From: Triops longicaudatus
Taxonomy: Eukaryota; Arthropoda; Branchiopoda; Notostraca; Triopsidae
Assembly: GCA_022885665.1 (NCBI GenBank)
Contig: JAGQDJ010000107.1
Span: 186,001-250,000 of the forward strand
DNA: 64,000 nt
Reading direction: 5' to 3'
Both the position numbers and the translations under genes were made by a program. The notes under the pieces were generated by a model that saw nothing but the letters and a program-made list of their open reading frames with translations, was not told the origin of the DNA and searched no databases. Position 1 is the first letter of the stretch. Each line of letters starts with the position of its first letter. Positions 27,901 to 37,232 of this stretch are shown one piece after another.

Positions 27901-30900
27901 GAACAAAATCAGAGTTCGACTGTAATGAAGTCGTTAATAGGCCTATATATTATAGTAGGTTAGTGTCTTTACTTTAGTTAACCTAAGGTGTTCGAAGCAA
28001 ACGATAGTGTCATCTGGTGAGAGAAAGCTTTACGTTATCTCTAAGCTGTTCCTTTTTTGATCGTTGGCTAGTTACACGAATCTACCTTGTTGATCCGTAA
28101 CCATAGAAATTCCGTAGTCACGGCATTCTCCCTTCCATATTTTACTTGTTAGTTCTGTTCACGCGGACTTGTCAAACAACTTTTCATTTCGCCTTGTCCA
28201 ATTTAGTGCTGGTGTTCTTTGTGCAAAAATGCGACCGGCCTTTAACTGTCAAATCACTTTTCTCCATTTCGCAGTTTCGTTTAGGTCTTAGGTTAATTCT
28301 ACCTCATACTAAGTTTTTTCTGTCAGGTGGCGCAATAGCAAAAAAAGAAAGAACTTGAACGGAGCTGTTATCACGACAGTAAAATCTCCCGAGCGCAGGC
28401 ATATAAAAAGGTGGAACCTTGCAGCGCGCCGGCAATCAATTCCTGGCTGACCCAAACTTGAAAGAAAATTCTAAAAAATATTCGTTTAACCGTCGTCCTT
28501 GGCAACGGTCTAGTAACAGCGTGCTTATCACCCATGATTTGACTTTCATCGCCCAACACTTCAAATCGCTCATCCTACCAAAAAAAAACTCTCTGAATAC
28601 TTAAGGACATACATTTCCAAAATGGCACCTACCGGGGCCCGCAAAAGCAAAGGAGACGCAAGTTTGGGTCCTAAAGCCGCTCGGGTAGAAGCTATTTTCT
28701 TAAGTCCTGACCCCGAAGAAGGGAGCTGTGAAGCGTCGCGCGAGTTATGGCGACAGGCCAAAGCCGTACAGATTGGAAGCCGTATTTTGCCTGGGGGCGA
28801 TAAGCGCTTATCCACCCCGAAATCGACTGCCAATGCCCACCCATCCAACAGCAGTCATACCTCAGAACCTTCAGGAGGAGGAAGCTTATCAGCCAAGCGT
28901 GGTTTACCCCCGCTCCTGTTGCCCGGCACGGAACGCGATATCGATGCGAAGGCTCCGCGACCTAAAACTACTCAACGTGCGAACCAGCGCGTCCAAACGG
29001 CCGCTGCACAAAGATCAGGCAGAAGTGGTAGGCGTTCTAATCCCCGACGTTACAGTGAATGCAGTTCAGGCCTTTCCTCCAGAGGAGGATCAGTATCAAG
29101 CGGCGGGCGCGAATCGACCACAGGTTCGTCTCGGAGAAGCAGCGCTGCCAGCTTGCAAACCATGTCTAGTCCCGAGTCGCCAGCTTCAGGCCTCGAAGCA
29201 TCCACACATTCGCCAAGACGTAAGCGGTTCCACTTTTCGAGCCGCTACGGGAACACCTTAACGTTAGAAGATCCCAGCGAGGAGTTTGTTCGACTACGGA
29301 AAACTGCCACTACCGTGCACAGCGCTACGCGATTCCGCTCAAGCACTGAACGTAGCACTGAAACCGGCAAACCCAGAAAAGGAGGTAGTCGACCTGCTTC
29401 GGCAGCTTCCCACCTCAGTGCAGAAAGTCATTCCGGGCGCTTTCGTTCTTGGAGTCCCGCGTTTCATCAAGCTTCAAGAAGGCACCGTCGCCGAAGTCGT
29501 TCCACCAGTCCCTCAGCAGCACTTCATCTACCTTTACCGGACGGAACGGGTAGTGAAAATCTGCAACGAAAAAACAGCTCCTCGGACACTGCTGAAGAAC
29601 CGGCACCTGACGGAGGAACAAGCTCGCGAAAATCGTCGCGATCTTCCGCAGCCAGTTTCGACAGCAGGCACCGGAGGCTGTCGGTTATCAGTGCTTTCAG
29701 TCCGCGTGACATCCAAGTCACAGCCAGTCGGCCTTCTTCGGCCCTAAGTACCCGGAGTCGGTCGGGTCGTCCACGGTCAGCCGCTGCTTTTAACGCAGTT
29801 TCGCGCCCCTGGACACCGTCACCATCTCTTTCAGCGTCGCCCGGCTCCCGTCGAGGCTACAGTAAGTCGCGAGTTACTACGGCAGCATCCACGTTAGTAC
29901 CGCCTCTGCAAGCGCTGAACCGCAAAGTTCGTGGTATTCTAGGTTGCGCCGCAGCGATCCTGGAAATCTACACAAAGCGACCAGCAGCTACATACCCCGA
30001 GCCAAAGACCAAAACTTTTACTCAGCGAGCCAACCAGCCGGGACCCAAAACTCCTAAAACGGCCGTCGCCCAAAAGAAAGTGTTGCCAAACGAATCCATA
30101 CGTAGCAAAACCCTTCCTAGTATTACGCCCAAATTTCAGAATTCTAGAAATGCCAAACTTCCTTTTGCTAACGCTTCCACGGTTGAAACAGCCACGAAGA
30201 AACCCTTGGAGTCTCAAGCCAAGGTCAAACTACCACAGGCAAGCCTCGTCCGTACCAAAGCCGCCACCGCTCCCCTTACCACTACCAAACGCCCCACACC
30301 GGAAACCTCACGCACTGTAGTGCACTCAGCTCCCGTTGTAAAACCCTTAAAATCGAACCAAATGGCTCGATTCGAACCTAATGTCCAATCTCCAGCGACC
30401 AATTCAGCACCTCTAAGGACAACGGCGCTCCCATCTAAACGACCCCCTGCATCCAATCCCAGAAAGCCGGAAGACACCGAAACCGGAAACTCTGCTGGTA
30501 ATAGACCAAGACCTCCTACAGGTACAGTACCTCGCAGTGCTTCACCGAACCGTCTACCAAGTCCTCTTTTCGTTCGAAAGCCTGGCGGTGGTTTGCCTCA
30601 AATGTCTACCTTTTTACAGAAGGCCCGGAACGCCCGCGGCCGTCGCTCCGAAGTACGTCCCCAACAGCGTGAACAGTTTGTTGACAAGGACCGCGCTGCG
30701 GCAGTGGTGTTAGGTGACTCTGACATCAAGACCACTTTAGAAAAGCAAACGAAAAAGGACAGAGGTCGCTATGTTTTGCCAAAAGAATCTCCCGCACAGG
30801 TGTACTTGGCGCAAGCAGAGTTTGAATTACGGGTAGGAGGTCTCAGTACTGCCCTCAGGCTGTTAGACAAGGTATAGGTTCGATTAAAACTCAACTACTT

Positions 30901-33190
30901 GGGTGATTCCTACTGACAAGAATTTCCAACTAAAAATATTACGCGACATTTGCATCTTAAAATCATGAAATATACCTAACATATTTGACTTACCGTTTTT
31001 AGGCACTGGAACTGCAGCCTGGAGACAAAGTAGCATTGGTGACACGCAGTAGATGTCGACTACTTCTAGGTGACGCCACCGGAGCGCTGCAGGATGCCGA
31101 AGAAGCCTTGGAAACGGACAAAACGTACGTTAAAGGTTAGTATTCACAACAAAAAATACAGTTCAGTCGAGTGAAGTGGGTCTTACTTCAAACGATTCGT
31201 CTCTTTTTTTTTTCTCTACCAAAGCAATTTATCAAAAGGCTGAGGTTCTCTATCACATGGGAGAATTCGAGAACGCGTTAGTGTTTTTTCACCTCGGACT
31301 CAAGCAGAGACCCGACATGGAAACTTTCCAATCAGGCGTTCGTAAAGCTCAAGAGGCTATCGAGATCTCACTCGGAGGTATCTGACAACACACTTAAGCT
31401 TCTAAATGGTAAATGAACAGCAACAACTGTGTACTTTCTTAGTTAAACCCCCTCGCGCAGGCCAGGCGGGCTCTCGAGCTCACAAAACTAACAACTGGAT
31501 GAACAAGGCTAATAATAAAGTCACCAGCCAAGTGTGCCCACCACTGCAGCTTAACTCAAAGTCCACCCACGACAACGCGGCCGCTACCGATCGCAGCGCC
31601 AAGAACAAGAAGAACAAAGAAGGGGCGCGCTTACTCGGTGAACTCCACGTGGACAAGCTTTATCTCGAAAAACTCTTGAAAAGTCCCAGTAAATTCGCTG
31701 TACAATGTATCTATCAGTATTGCTGTAGACAACGCATTTTTAATCAGGTCTTCGCCACGTGGATTCGGGTAAATCTCAGCACTTAGTTAAGCAAGCGCAA
31801 GAAGCTTTACGTTTCTTGGAATCCCGCCAAGAATTCTGGCGTCAACAACAGCCAGTTCGTCTACCGCGTTCTTCATCGCCTCGCAAAGTAAGCACAATAG
31901 GCTGTTTTATTTTCCATAACAGACTCTATCTTCAGAATCTTATTAGAAGGGCCGAGGCAATCAAAGTACAAGTCGTAACCCTTGTCATAAACCGGTCTCG
32001 CAAACACCATCCCAGAGCACTACAGATGAATTGGATTCAGGTTATGCAGACATTCCGCACGCTGACTTGCCTAATCCCGAAGAACCTCTCCAGGACGATT
32101 CTGCACCCCTGATTACCCTTGTCGCGAAAGAACTCGATTCCATATCAGAACCTGAAAAATCAAATCTCTGTGATGAAGATTCTCTAATCACGCGAATGCA
32201 AAAAGGTAAAAAGACTATTAAGAGTTACACTCGTACTCGATGTAAACAGTTGAAGAACAACAAAAAAGTTCAGAAAAAAATATAAAAATTTTAAACAAAT
32301 ACTAAACTTATCGATTTATTCAGCATTGGACGAAAACGACCTACTGAAGTGTGTTCAGCTCTATCTGGAATCGCAAAAGTTGACGTTTCAACCTTATCCC
32401 CCAACGGGGCAGAATTCACCCCAGAATCTCCACGGCCAGTTTTTTGGCAGTGATTTTTCACCGTCAGATTCTAAACTGGACTTGTAAGCTGACTTCAAGA
32501 TTTCCATCTCGGAAGCAAAAGAAACTTTTTTTCTCATTTACTTTTCTTCTAAAAAAATTCTTCAATGAAATGGGTTCCTCCCTCTAGTCCGCAACTTTCT
32601 GAGCCCAATCTCTTGAACGACTCATCTCCATCGACTTTGCTCACTCCAGATCTGGGCGCTACGCCAACACCTACTCTTGTTCCTGGTCGCAAATTATCTG
32701 TGAGTAGTTTGCCCCATATTGAACAGTTGGAAGCGCAAATTCCTCATCTCCGTCAACCGGCCGAACGGTGCCACCTATTTCTTGAACTCGGGGCGCGTTA
32801 TTTAAGTAATGAACTTCTCATCTTTCAACTTTTCGTAATCACCTACCCCTTTTGCCAAATTTTATAGGCTACGGTAAAGGAGAAACGGCGAAATTTTATG
32901 GACGCCAGAGCTTGGATGGGGCCCAAATGTCCAAAGATCAACAATGCTCTTTCCAGGCTTGCTTGCTCATGGCAGCTGCGGACGGTACTAAAATATGTCA
33001 ATACTAAACAGTTTCCTGTGATTATTCAGGAAGACTTAATATATTTCTCCCTTTTTATACAGCGTTCTGTAAAAAATCTGAATACTCGAAAGAAAGACTA
33101 CTACAAGCGAGCCAGTACTTAGAAGCATCCAGCATGACCACGCCTCGACCAAACCAAGATTCAGAATCTCCAAACGTTACAACAAACTGA
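24950..33190 (+). CDS. ODAD4: Outer dynein arm docking complex subunit 4 (TTC25-like), short form
   Basis: Predicted 619 residues. Exons: 24950-25255, 31003-31135, 31225-31377, 31443-31688, 31748-31887, 31947-32205, 32324-32483, 32588-32805, 32868-32984, 33063-33190. All junctions are GT-AG and phases agree. ODAD4 helps anchor outer dynein arms on ciliary doublet microtubules. The N-terminus is basic, then acidic. TPR1 starts in exon 1 (NAYVKRYCYQEAADSF, residues 86-101) and continues in exon 2 (ALELQPGD). TPR2 and TPR3 fill about 110-180, and LVFFHLGLKQRPD is typical of the family. LGELHVDKLYLEKLL (about 262-276) and EFWRQQ (about 308) match conserved family segments. A C-terminal TPR-like stretch lies near 515-600. 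The vertebrate middle TPRs are not found. The ATG opens the only long frame before the first donor. Family assignment is firm; exact exon edges are read by eye. Confidence 0.85.
26011..26178 (+). CDS. Unrecognised 55-residue ORF inside ODAD4 intron 1
   Basis: The ATG sits in a good context (ACCATGG). The frame begins MEQRLFDYGSQVNDESWIAI and ends in a charged helix-like segment. Residue mix is more protein-like than neighbouring chance ORFs. Acceptor-like sequences precede it (TTTGCCACAG ending at 25960 and GTTCTTCAG ending at 26000), but their phases do not let it join ODAD4 exon 1 in frame. No domain recognised. It may be a nested short gene, an upstream exon of something else, or chance. 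Confidence 0.25.
   Translation: MEQRLFDYGSQVNDESWIAICNGDPDHVLDKICLSLIRTNETQDLLRKKVANKLF
27353..27411. repeat. Perfect 16-bp inverted repeat (stem-loop) in ODAD4 intron 1
   Basis: ATATTTATCCTCCAGT at 27353-27368 is the exact reverse complement of 27396-27411. The 27-base loop contains a further 7-bp pairing (TTAAAAA with TTTTTAA). As RNA this would be a stable hairpin about 59 nt long. It is short for a typical miRNA precursor; a fold-back transposon remnant is equally possible. Confidence 0.85.
28097..28110 (+). promoter_or_regulatory. Possible RFX X-box
   Basis: GTAACCATAGAAAT agrees with the nematode X-box consensus GTHNYYATRRNAAC at 13 of 14 positions. RFX factors drive ciliary genes, and this lies about 300 bp upstream of the TATA box of the long ODAD4 form. 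A second weak half-match with a perfect GGCAAC half-site lies at 28492-28506. One 14-bp match is weak evidence by itself. Confidence 0.3.
28402..28410 (+). promoter_or_regulatory. TATA box of the internal ODAD4 promoter
   Basis: TATAAAAAG, with GC-richer sequence immediately downstream. A start about 30 bp downstream would give a 5' leader of about 190 bases before the ATG at 28622. Position, motif and the following large first exon agree, but no transcript evidence is available here. Confidence 0.5.
28622..30871 (+). CDS. ODAD4: ODAD4 alternative first exon (long form, 750-residue N-terminus)
   Basis: An unbroken 2250-base frame ending at GACAAG|GTATAG, phase 0, the same phase as the upstream first exon, so it joins 31003 to give about 1267 residues. 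Residues 1-125 are mixed. About 125-470 are Ser/Arg-rich with RPxSA-type motifs (R257-A261, R370-A374, R383-A387). About 470-720 are Lys/Pro/Thr-rich. No folded domain is recognised before residue 724, where LAQAEFELRVGGLSTAL forms half a TPR completed by ALELQPGD in the next exon. A stop in the same frame lies at 28535 and no convincing acceptor lies between it and the ATG, so this looks like a true start driven by the TATA box at 28402. It is more GC-rich than its surroundings. Alternatively a separate gene shares the downstream exons. Confidence 0.75.
31003..33190 (+). CDS. ODAD4: Shared ODAD4 exons (TPR2 to C-terminus)
   Basis: Nine exons (517 codons plus stop) common to both forms, separated by introns of 89, 65, 59, 59, 118, 104, 62 and 78 bp. 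Acceptors are pyrimidine-led, except 31888-31946, which ends TTATTAG. Exon 31443-31688 carries an Asn/Lys-rich linker and the LGELHVDKLYLEKLL segment. Exons 31947-32205 and 32324-32483 are acidic to Ser/Pro-rich. Exon 32588-32805 ends a Pro/Thr/Ser linker and starts a helical segment (RCHLFLELGARYLS). Exons 32868-32984 and 33063-33190 give a TPR-like helix pair and a Ser/Thr-rich tail ending at the TGA 33188-33190. No AATAAA is obvious in the following 300 bases. Confidence 0.8.
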
Positions 33191-36100
33191 GCTCAGTCTG
33201 ACGAAAGAGAACGTGTCAATTGTCTTTCAATTTAGTATCCCAAACCCTGTGAATATTTTGTCTTTTCAACCAAAGACTTTAAAGTTATTTACGTTTCAAA
33301 ATATCAAAGATTTGCTTTACGGAGTTTAAATATGTATACGAATTCCGGACTATATTGAATCCCCGTGCGGTACTCGCGGTCCACCGGACTCTGCGACTGG
33401 GCTTGAATGGTACGTTGTATCAATTATGTGCACTCAAGATGCATCATAACACAACTATGGAAACAGTTCTTTTCTAAGCACACAGCACTGGACAACAATG
33501 GTTCAGTTCAAAGAGCCTTTGCACTGAAAACTCGCGTTGTTCTCGTATGTCTTGTGGCTTAAATAGGATCGGTCATTTTTTATGACGAACGATATACAAT
33601 TCACTGTCAGTTGCAATTTAGATTTGTCAAAAACCAACCATGGCAACCGCAACAGAACTCGAGTGGCTTACATCGGAAATGTTTAGCTCTACTCAATACA
33701 ACCGAGATTTACTGCATTATTTGCAGCGATATGCAGTATTACATGGGTGCAATTTAACAACTAAAACGAATGTAAAATCTAATGACACGAGCGAGAACTT
33801 TACTGATTTTTTATGTACAGCAAAATTCGGACAAATATTAAACGTAACGTATAGGAATACCCCAAAATCAGACAAAAAGTTCTCCCTTTACCAGATTAAA
33901 TCTCGTTAGATCAATCCTTAGAAGAATGAATAAGCTCTACATCCATGACGGGTGAAAACATGAGTGATACGCTCATAAGTCATGTGGTTACACCGATGTA
34001 GACAAGCATTTTATGAACCTCTAACCAAGAGAGGAAAAGCAACACGGGCTGAGGCATACAAAGGTGCCGCCAACGTTTTTTGAGTTTGTTACGTTTACAC
34101 AATGTACTCGATACATGCAACGCAACCTTTTCACGGCGAATCCCCCCAAATGCAAAGTTACTGACCTGCTGAGCTTTTCACTCCAGGATGCAACCGGAAA
34201 GTTTGTATAGGCGACACCTTCTTTTGCCCTGGCCTATTCTTTCATGCCTCTATAGTAGCATGTGATTTCCTGGTGACACTTTTTTGTGTAGGGTGTTGCG
34301 GTGGGGGGTTCTGGGAGTTTCGGCGGTAGAAAAGATGCCAACCTTGCTCAGGCTTGTAGTAGTGTACCGGGACCAAGTAAAACCATTAAGGGTACAGTCC
34401 ATCCATCATCGTTCGTCTTACTGACCTATCAATGAAGCTGTCAGCTGGGAAAGGCCTTTTTGGCCGCCAAGCGACGTTACAAGCGAACTATGTCGTACCG
34501 CATAGACACAATACAAAGTATTGAGTACATGTACGTGAGGCTCCCATTAGAACTCAGTATCATTCCATTTTCCTTAAAAAAATACATTTCATGACTTCTT
34601 CTTGAAAGTGTATAGGCAAGGAACTTTTTCAACAAGCACATGAAAATGCTCCAGCTTTAGGAAAAAATGTTAAGCAAATTATTGACTCCGTAAAAACTTC
34701 ACATGAACTTTTTTTTAAAAAAATAGAAAATCAAAGGAATATATTCCAAGATACAGTAAATTAAAATAGTTTTCTAATACCGATTTTCAATTTTAAAAGT
34801 TCATAAAAAAAGGACAATTTTCTTACAGAAAACAAAGTATTTTTACGCTTTTACACATTTCGTTTTGAGTTATTTAGTTCTACTAAAAAGTTTTCAACTT
34901 ACACGGAAAGCCTTTAAAAATAAATATCTAAAGATAAAAAACGAGGTATTTCTGATTTCCACTTCACTAGTGTGTCAACTACGTTTCCGCCATCTTCGTG
35001 GTAAACGTAAAAGGACGCTAAAGACTGTTTCTTTTCAAGAGAAGAAATATGCAGCAAAATCTTGCTAAAACGTACGCCGGTTATAACGAAAAATCGAATA
35101 TTGCATACAAGGTGGGCCTGGCGAAACGAAAGGCATTTAATCAATATTGGCTATTATAGACAATCGGTTATAACAGACAAATTGTGTCCCCTTAGTATAC
35201 GTTATAGCCTACGTTATAGCGAGATTTACGTTAAGTTCCCCTTTACTTTGAAAAATAAAAATAGTTTACAAGAAAAACAAAGCATTTCTGCAGTTCAAAG
35301 GTTTTAAGTTCGACTCGTTTTTCAAGTATAAACGTCACTTATCTGTTAACTACCGAGAACACTTGGCCAAGCTTGTAAAACTTGCGTTCTGTAGGAAACT
35401 AGCAGACATAATCCAGTTGAAATTACCACGTTTGTGTTTCTCAAGTTCGATTTTTGATTAACTTTAACCAAGGCTTAGAGATAAATGTGATTCCTAAACC
35501 TGGCTACACGTTTAAAAATGGAACCTTTAAAAATACATGATTTATAATAAATCCCACAAGTAATGTGCATACTTGTCAAGTGATAGTTTGACTCTTCCGC
35601 CTACAAAGTTGAAATCACCAAGGATCGTAGCAAAAGGATCACATTTGTAAAAATCTACAAATTACGATGCTCGCCACAAATACTTTATCGACGAATAAAG
35701 AACCTTTTTTATCGTTTGAGTTTACGTTGTTTTTAATACTTGATTTCGACACCTAAAATGGATTAAGAAAACATGTAATTCTGAAAATAAGTTTCCTACA
35801 TTTCTCCCAAAACAGCCTCTCTTATACTGTTTGCATGGTATGTTGTTCAACATCGCAGCTTCCACTATACGGCACTTGGAAATCTCTAGCTCATTTTCAC
35901 CTGCACATGTTTTAAACCGCCCACATAATTTTGCCTTCTGGCATGCACACGCCATTTGGTGAATGGTTTGATTTTCTCATTTCTTCTTCACGCCTTAAAA
36001 CGTGTACAAAGGGAAAGGACACGGTCCAAGTCAAGTTACTAATGTTAATTCAACGCGTGCGGCACCTCTTGCTTAACTCCAAAGACACACAGCCAGAACA

Positions 36101-36920
36101 GGATCGAGTCCAGAACAGCAACGTTGCACTTCCGGCAAGGAGACGCTCGTTTAATTAGGGTAACTTAACAAGACTGGGATCAGCAAGCTCATTAATCACC
36201 AACCTGACGGGGTTCTTGAATGGAGTTAAACAGGCCTTTTAGTTCCGAAGGTGGGAGGGCGTTCGCTCTCCTCTCTTTCTGTTTCTGTCTTTCGCTCATT
36301 CTGTGTCCTTTCTTTTAGTTTTTACCCTTAATTAACAACAGATCTCTTTGTGTCCCCCGACATCACCCCCTTTTTTATTTCTTACCAGCCCCCACAAACT
36401 TTCCCAATATGGCGTTTAAGCAGTGACTGAAGTTCGAGAAACGAAAGAATTCTCAAAATTACTACACATTCCGTTACGTGGAACATGTGATCTCCGATTG
36501 CTTGACGGTCGCTCGCAAGTTTTCCCCCCTTTTCTACATAAGCGATCATAAATTTCTTCTAATTTCCCTTTTATGGAAAGGTCAGCTTCGGTGACCCTTC
36601 CAAAGGACACCGTTTCATCTGCTGCTACGGTCAGCTTCAGGTTCCCTTTGACGCCTTTTCGGCCCAAAACGTGTATACATTTTCCAATATCCATGTGCGA
36701 GGTAATAAGTCCATGTGCGAGAACCCTAACCACTCAATCTGCGATGGAACCAAAGCGTAGAACCGCTCCGGTCACCCAACACTTCAAAACTTTCCCAGAA
36801 AATCGCATTTTATGAACTCGACTAAATCCTGGCAAGGATTCTCTCCCGAACGCTCCTTTAACCCACCAGTCTATCTCATCTGTCACTTAGTAATTGAACC
36901 CAAATACCAAAATGTTTGTC
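33191..36920. other. Intergenic region downstream of ODAD4
   Basis: ODAD4 3' flank, then AT-rich DNA. The one ORF of interest (33640-33909) is listed separately. A 12-bp direct repeat (TCCATGTGCGAG) occurs at 36690-36701 and 36710-36721. Nothing else could be supported. Confidence 0.5.
33640..33909 (+). CDS. Unrecognised 89-residue ORF 450 bp after ODAD4
   Basis: The start context AACCATGG is strong and the first 37 residues are protein-like (SSTQYNRDLLHYLQRYAVLH). The YN-x3-L-x2-L-x-RY spacing resembles the start of translation factor eIF3k, but the segment that should follow in that family is absent and no downstream exon was found, so I do not name it. After about residue 40 the frame is Asn/Thr/Lys-rich and may already be intron. 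It may be a first exon, a short gene or chance. Confidence 0.25.
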   Translation: MATATELEWLTSEMFSSTQYNRDLLHYLQRYAVLHGCNLTTKTNVKSNDTSENFTDFLCTAKFGQILNVTYRNTPKSDKKFSLYQIKSR

Positions 36921-36924
36921 ACCA

Positions 36925-37232
36925 ATCATGCTATTAAAATCTTTCGGCTCAAATACCTTAAAACAAACCAGACGCAAAATCGTACATGAAAATATATTCG
37001 TTCTTGCGTACGAAAGATACTTAAAAATAAAGGCTGGCTTCTTCGGAATGCTACACCTTATCTACCGATTATTTACTAAACCAAAATTTCAACTTTTCTA
37101 CTCATCCATCATCCTATTAAAGCCTTTTAGCCCCGAAATAAACCGTCTGCAAAAATCAGTGAAAAATCACTACTATTCAATAAGGACAAAAAAATGTTTC
37201 ACTTTGAAAATATGTCGAGCTTCTTCGGAATG
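36925..37232. repeat. Diverged tandem duplication, unit about 182 bp
   Basis: Two landmarks recur with the same spacing: ATCATGCTATTAAA (36925) against ATCATCCTATTAAA (37108), 183 bp apart, and GCTTCTTCGGAATG at 37037 and 37219, 182 bp apart and identical. Intervening sequence aligns only loosely. A + strand frame of 105 residues (36916-37233) spans both copies but looks non-coding. Confidence 0.6.

Larger units (their letters stand above)
25256..31002 (+). other. ODAD4 intron 1 (short form), containing the second first exon
   Basis: 5747 bp from CCCGG|GTAAGT to TTTTTAG|GCACTG. All other introns of the gene are at most 131 bp, so this one is exceptional. It holds a small ORF (26011-26178), a 16-bp hairpin (27353-27411), the internal TATA box and the alternative first exon. 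Confidence 0.75.

Noticed and set aside
28728..29747. Long + strand ORFs (177 and 153 residues) inside the large ODAD4 exon
   Set aside because: They are out-of-frame shadows of the 750-codon frame, which is longer and leads in phase into the TPR exons.
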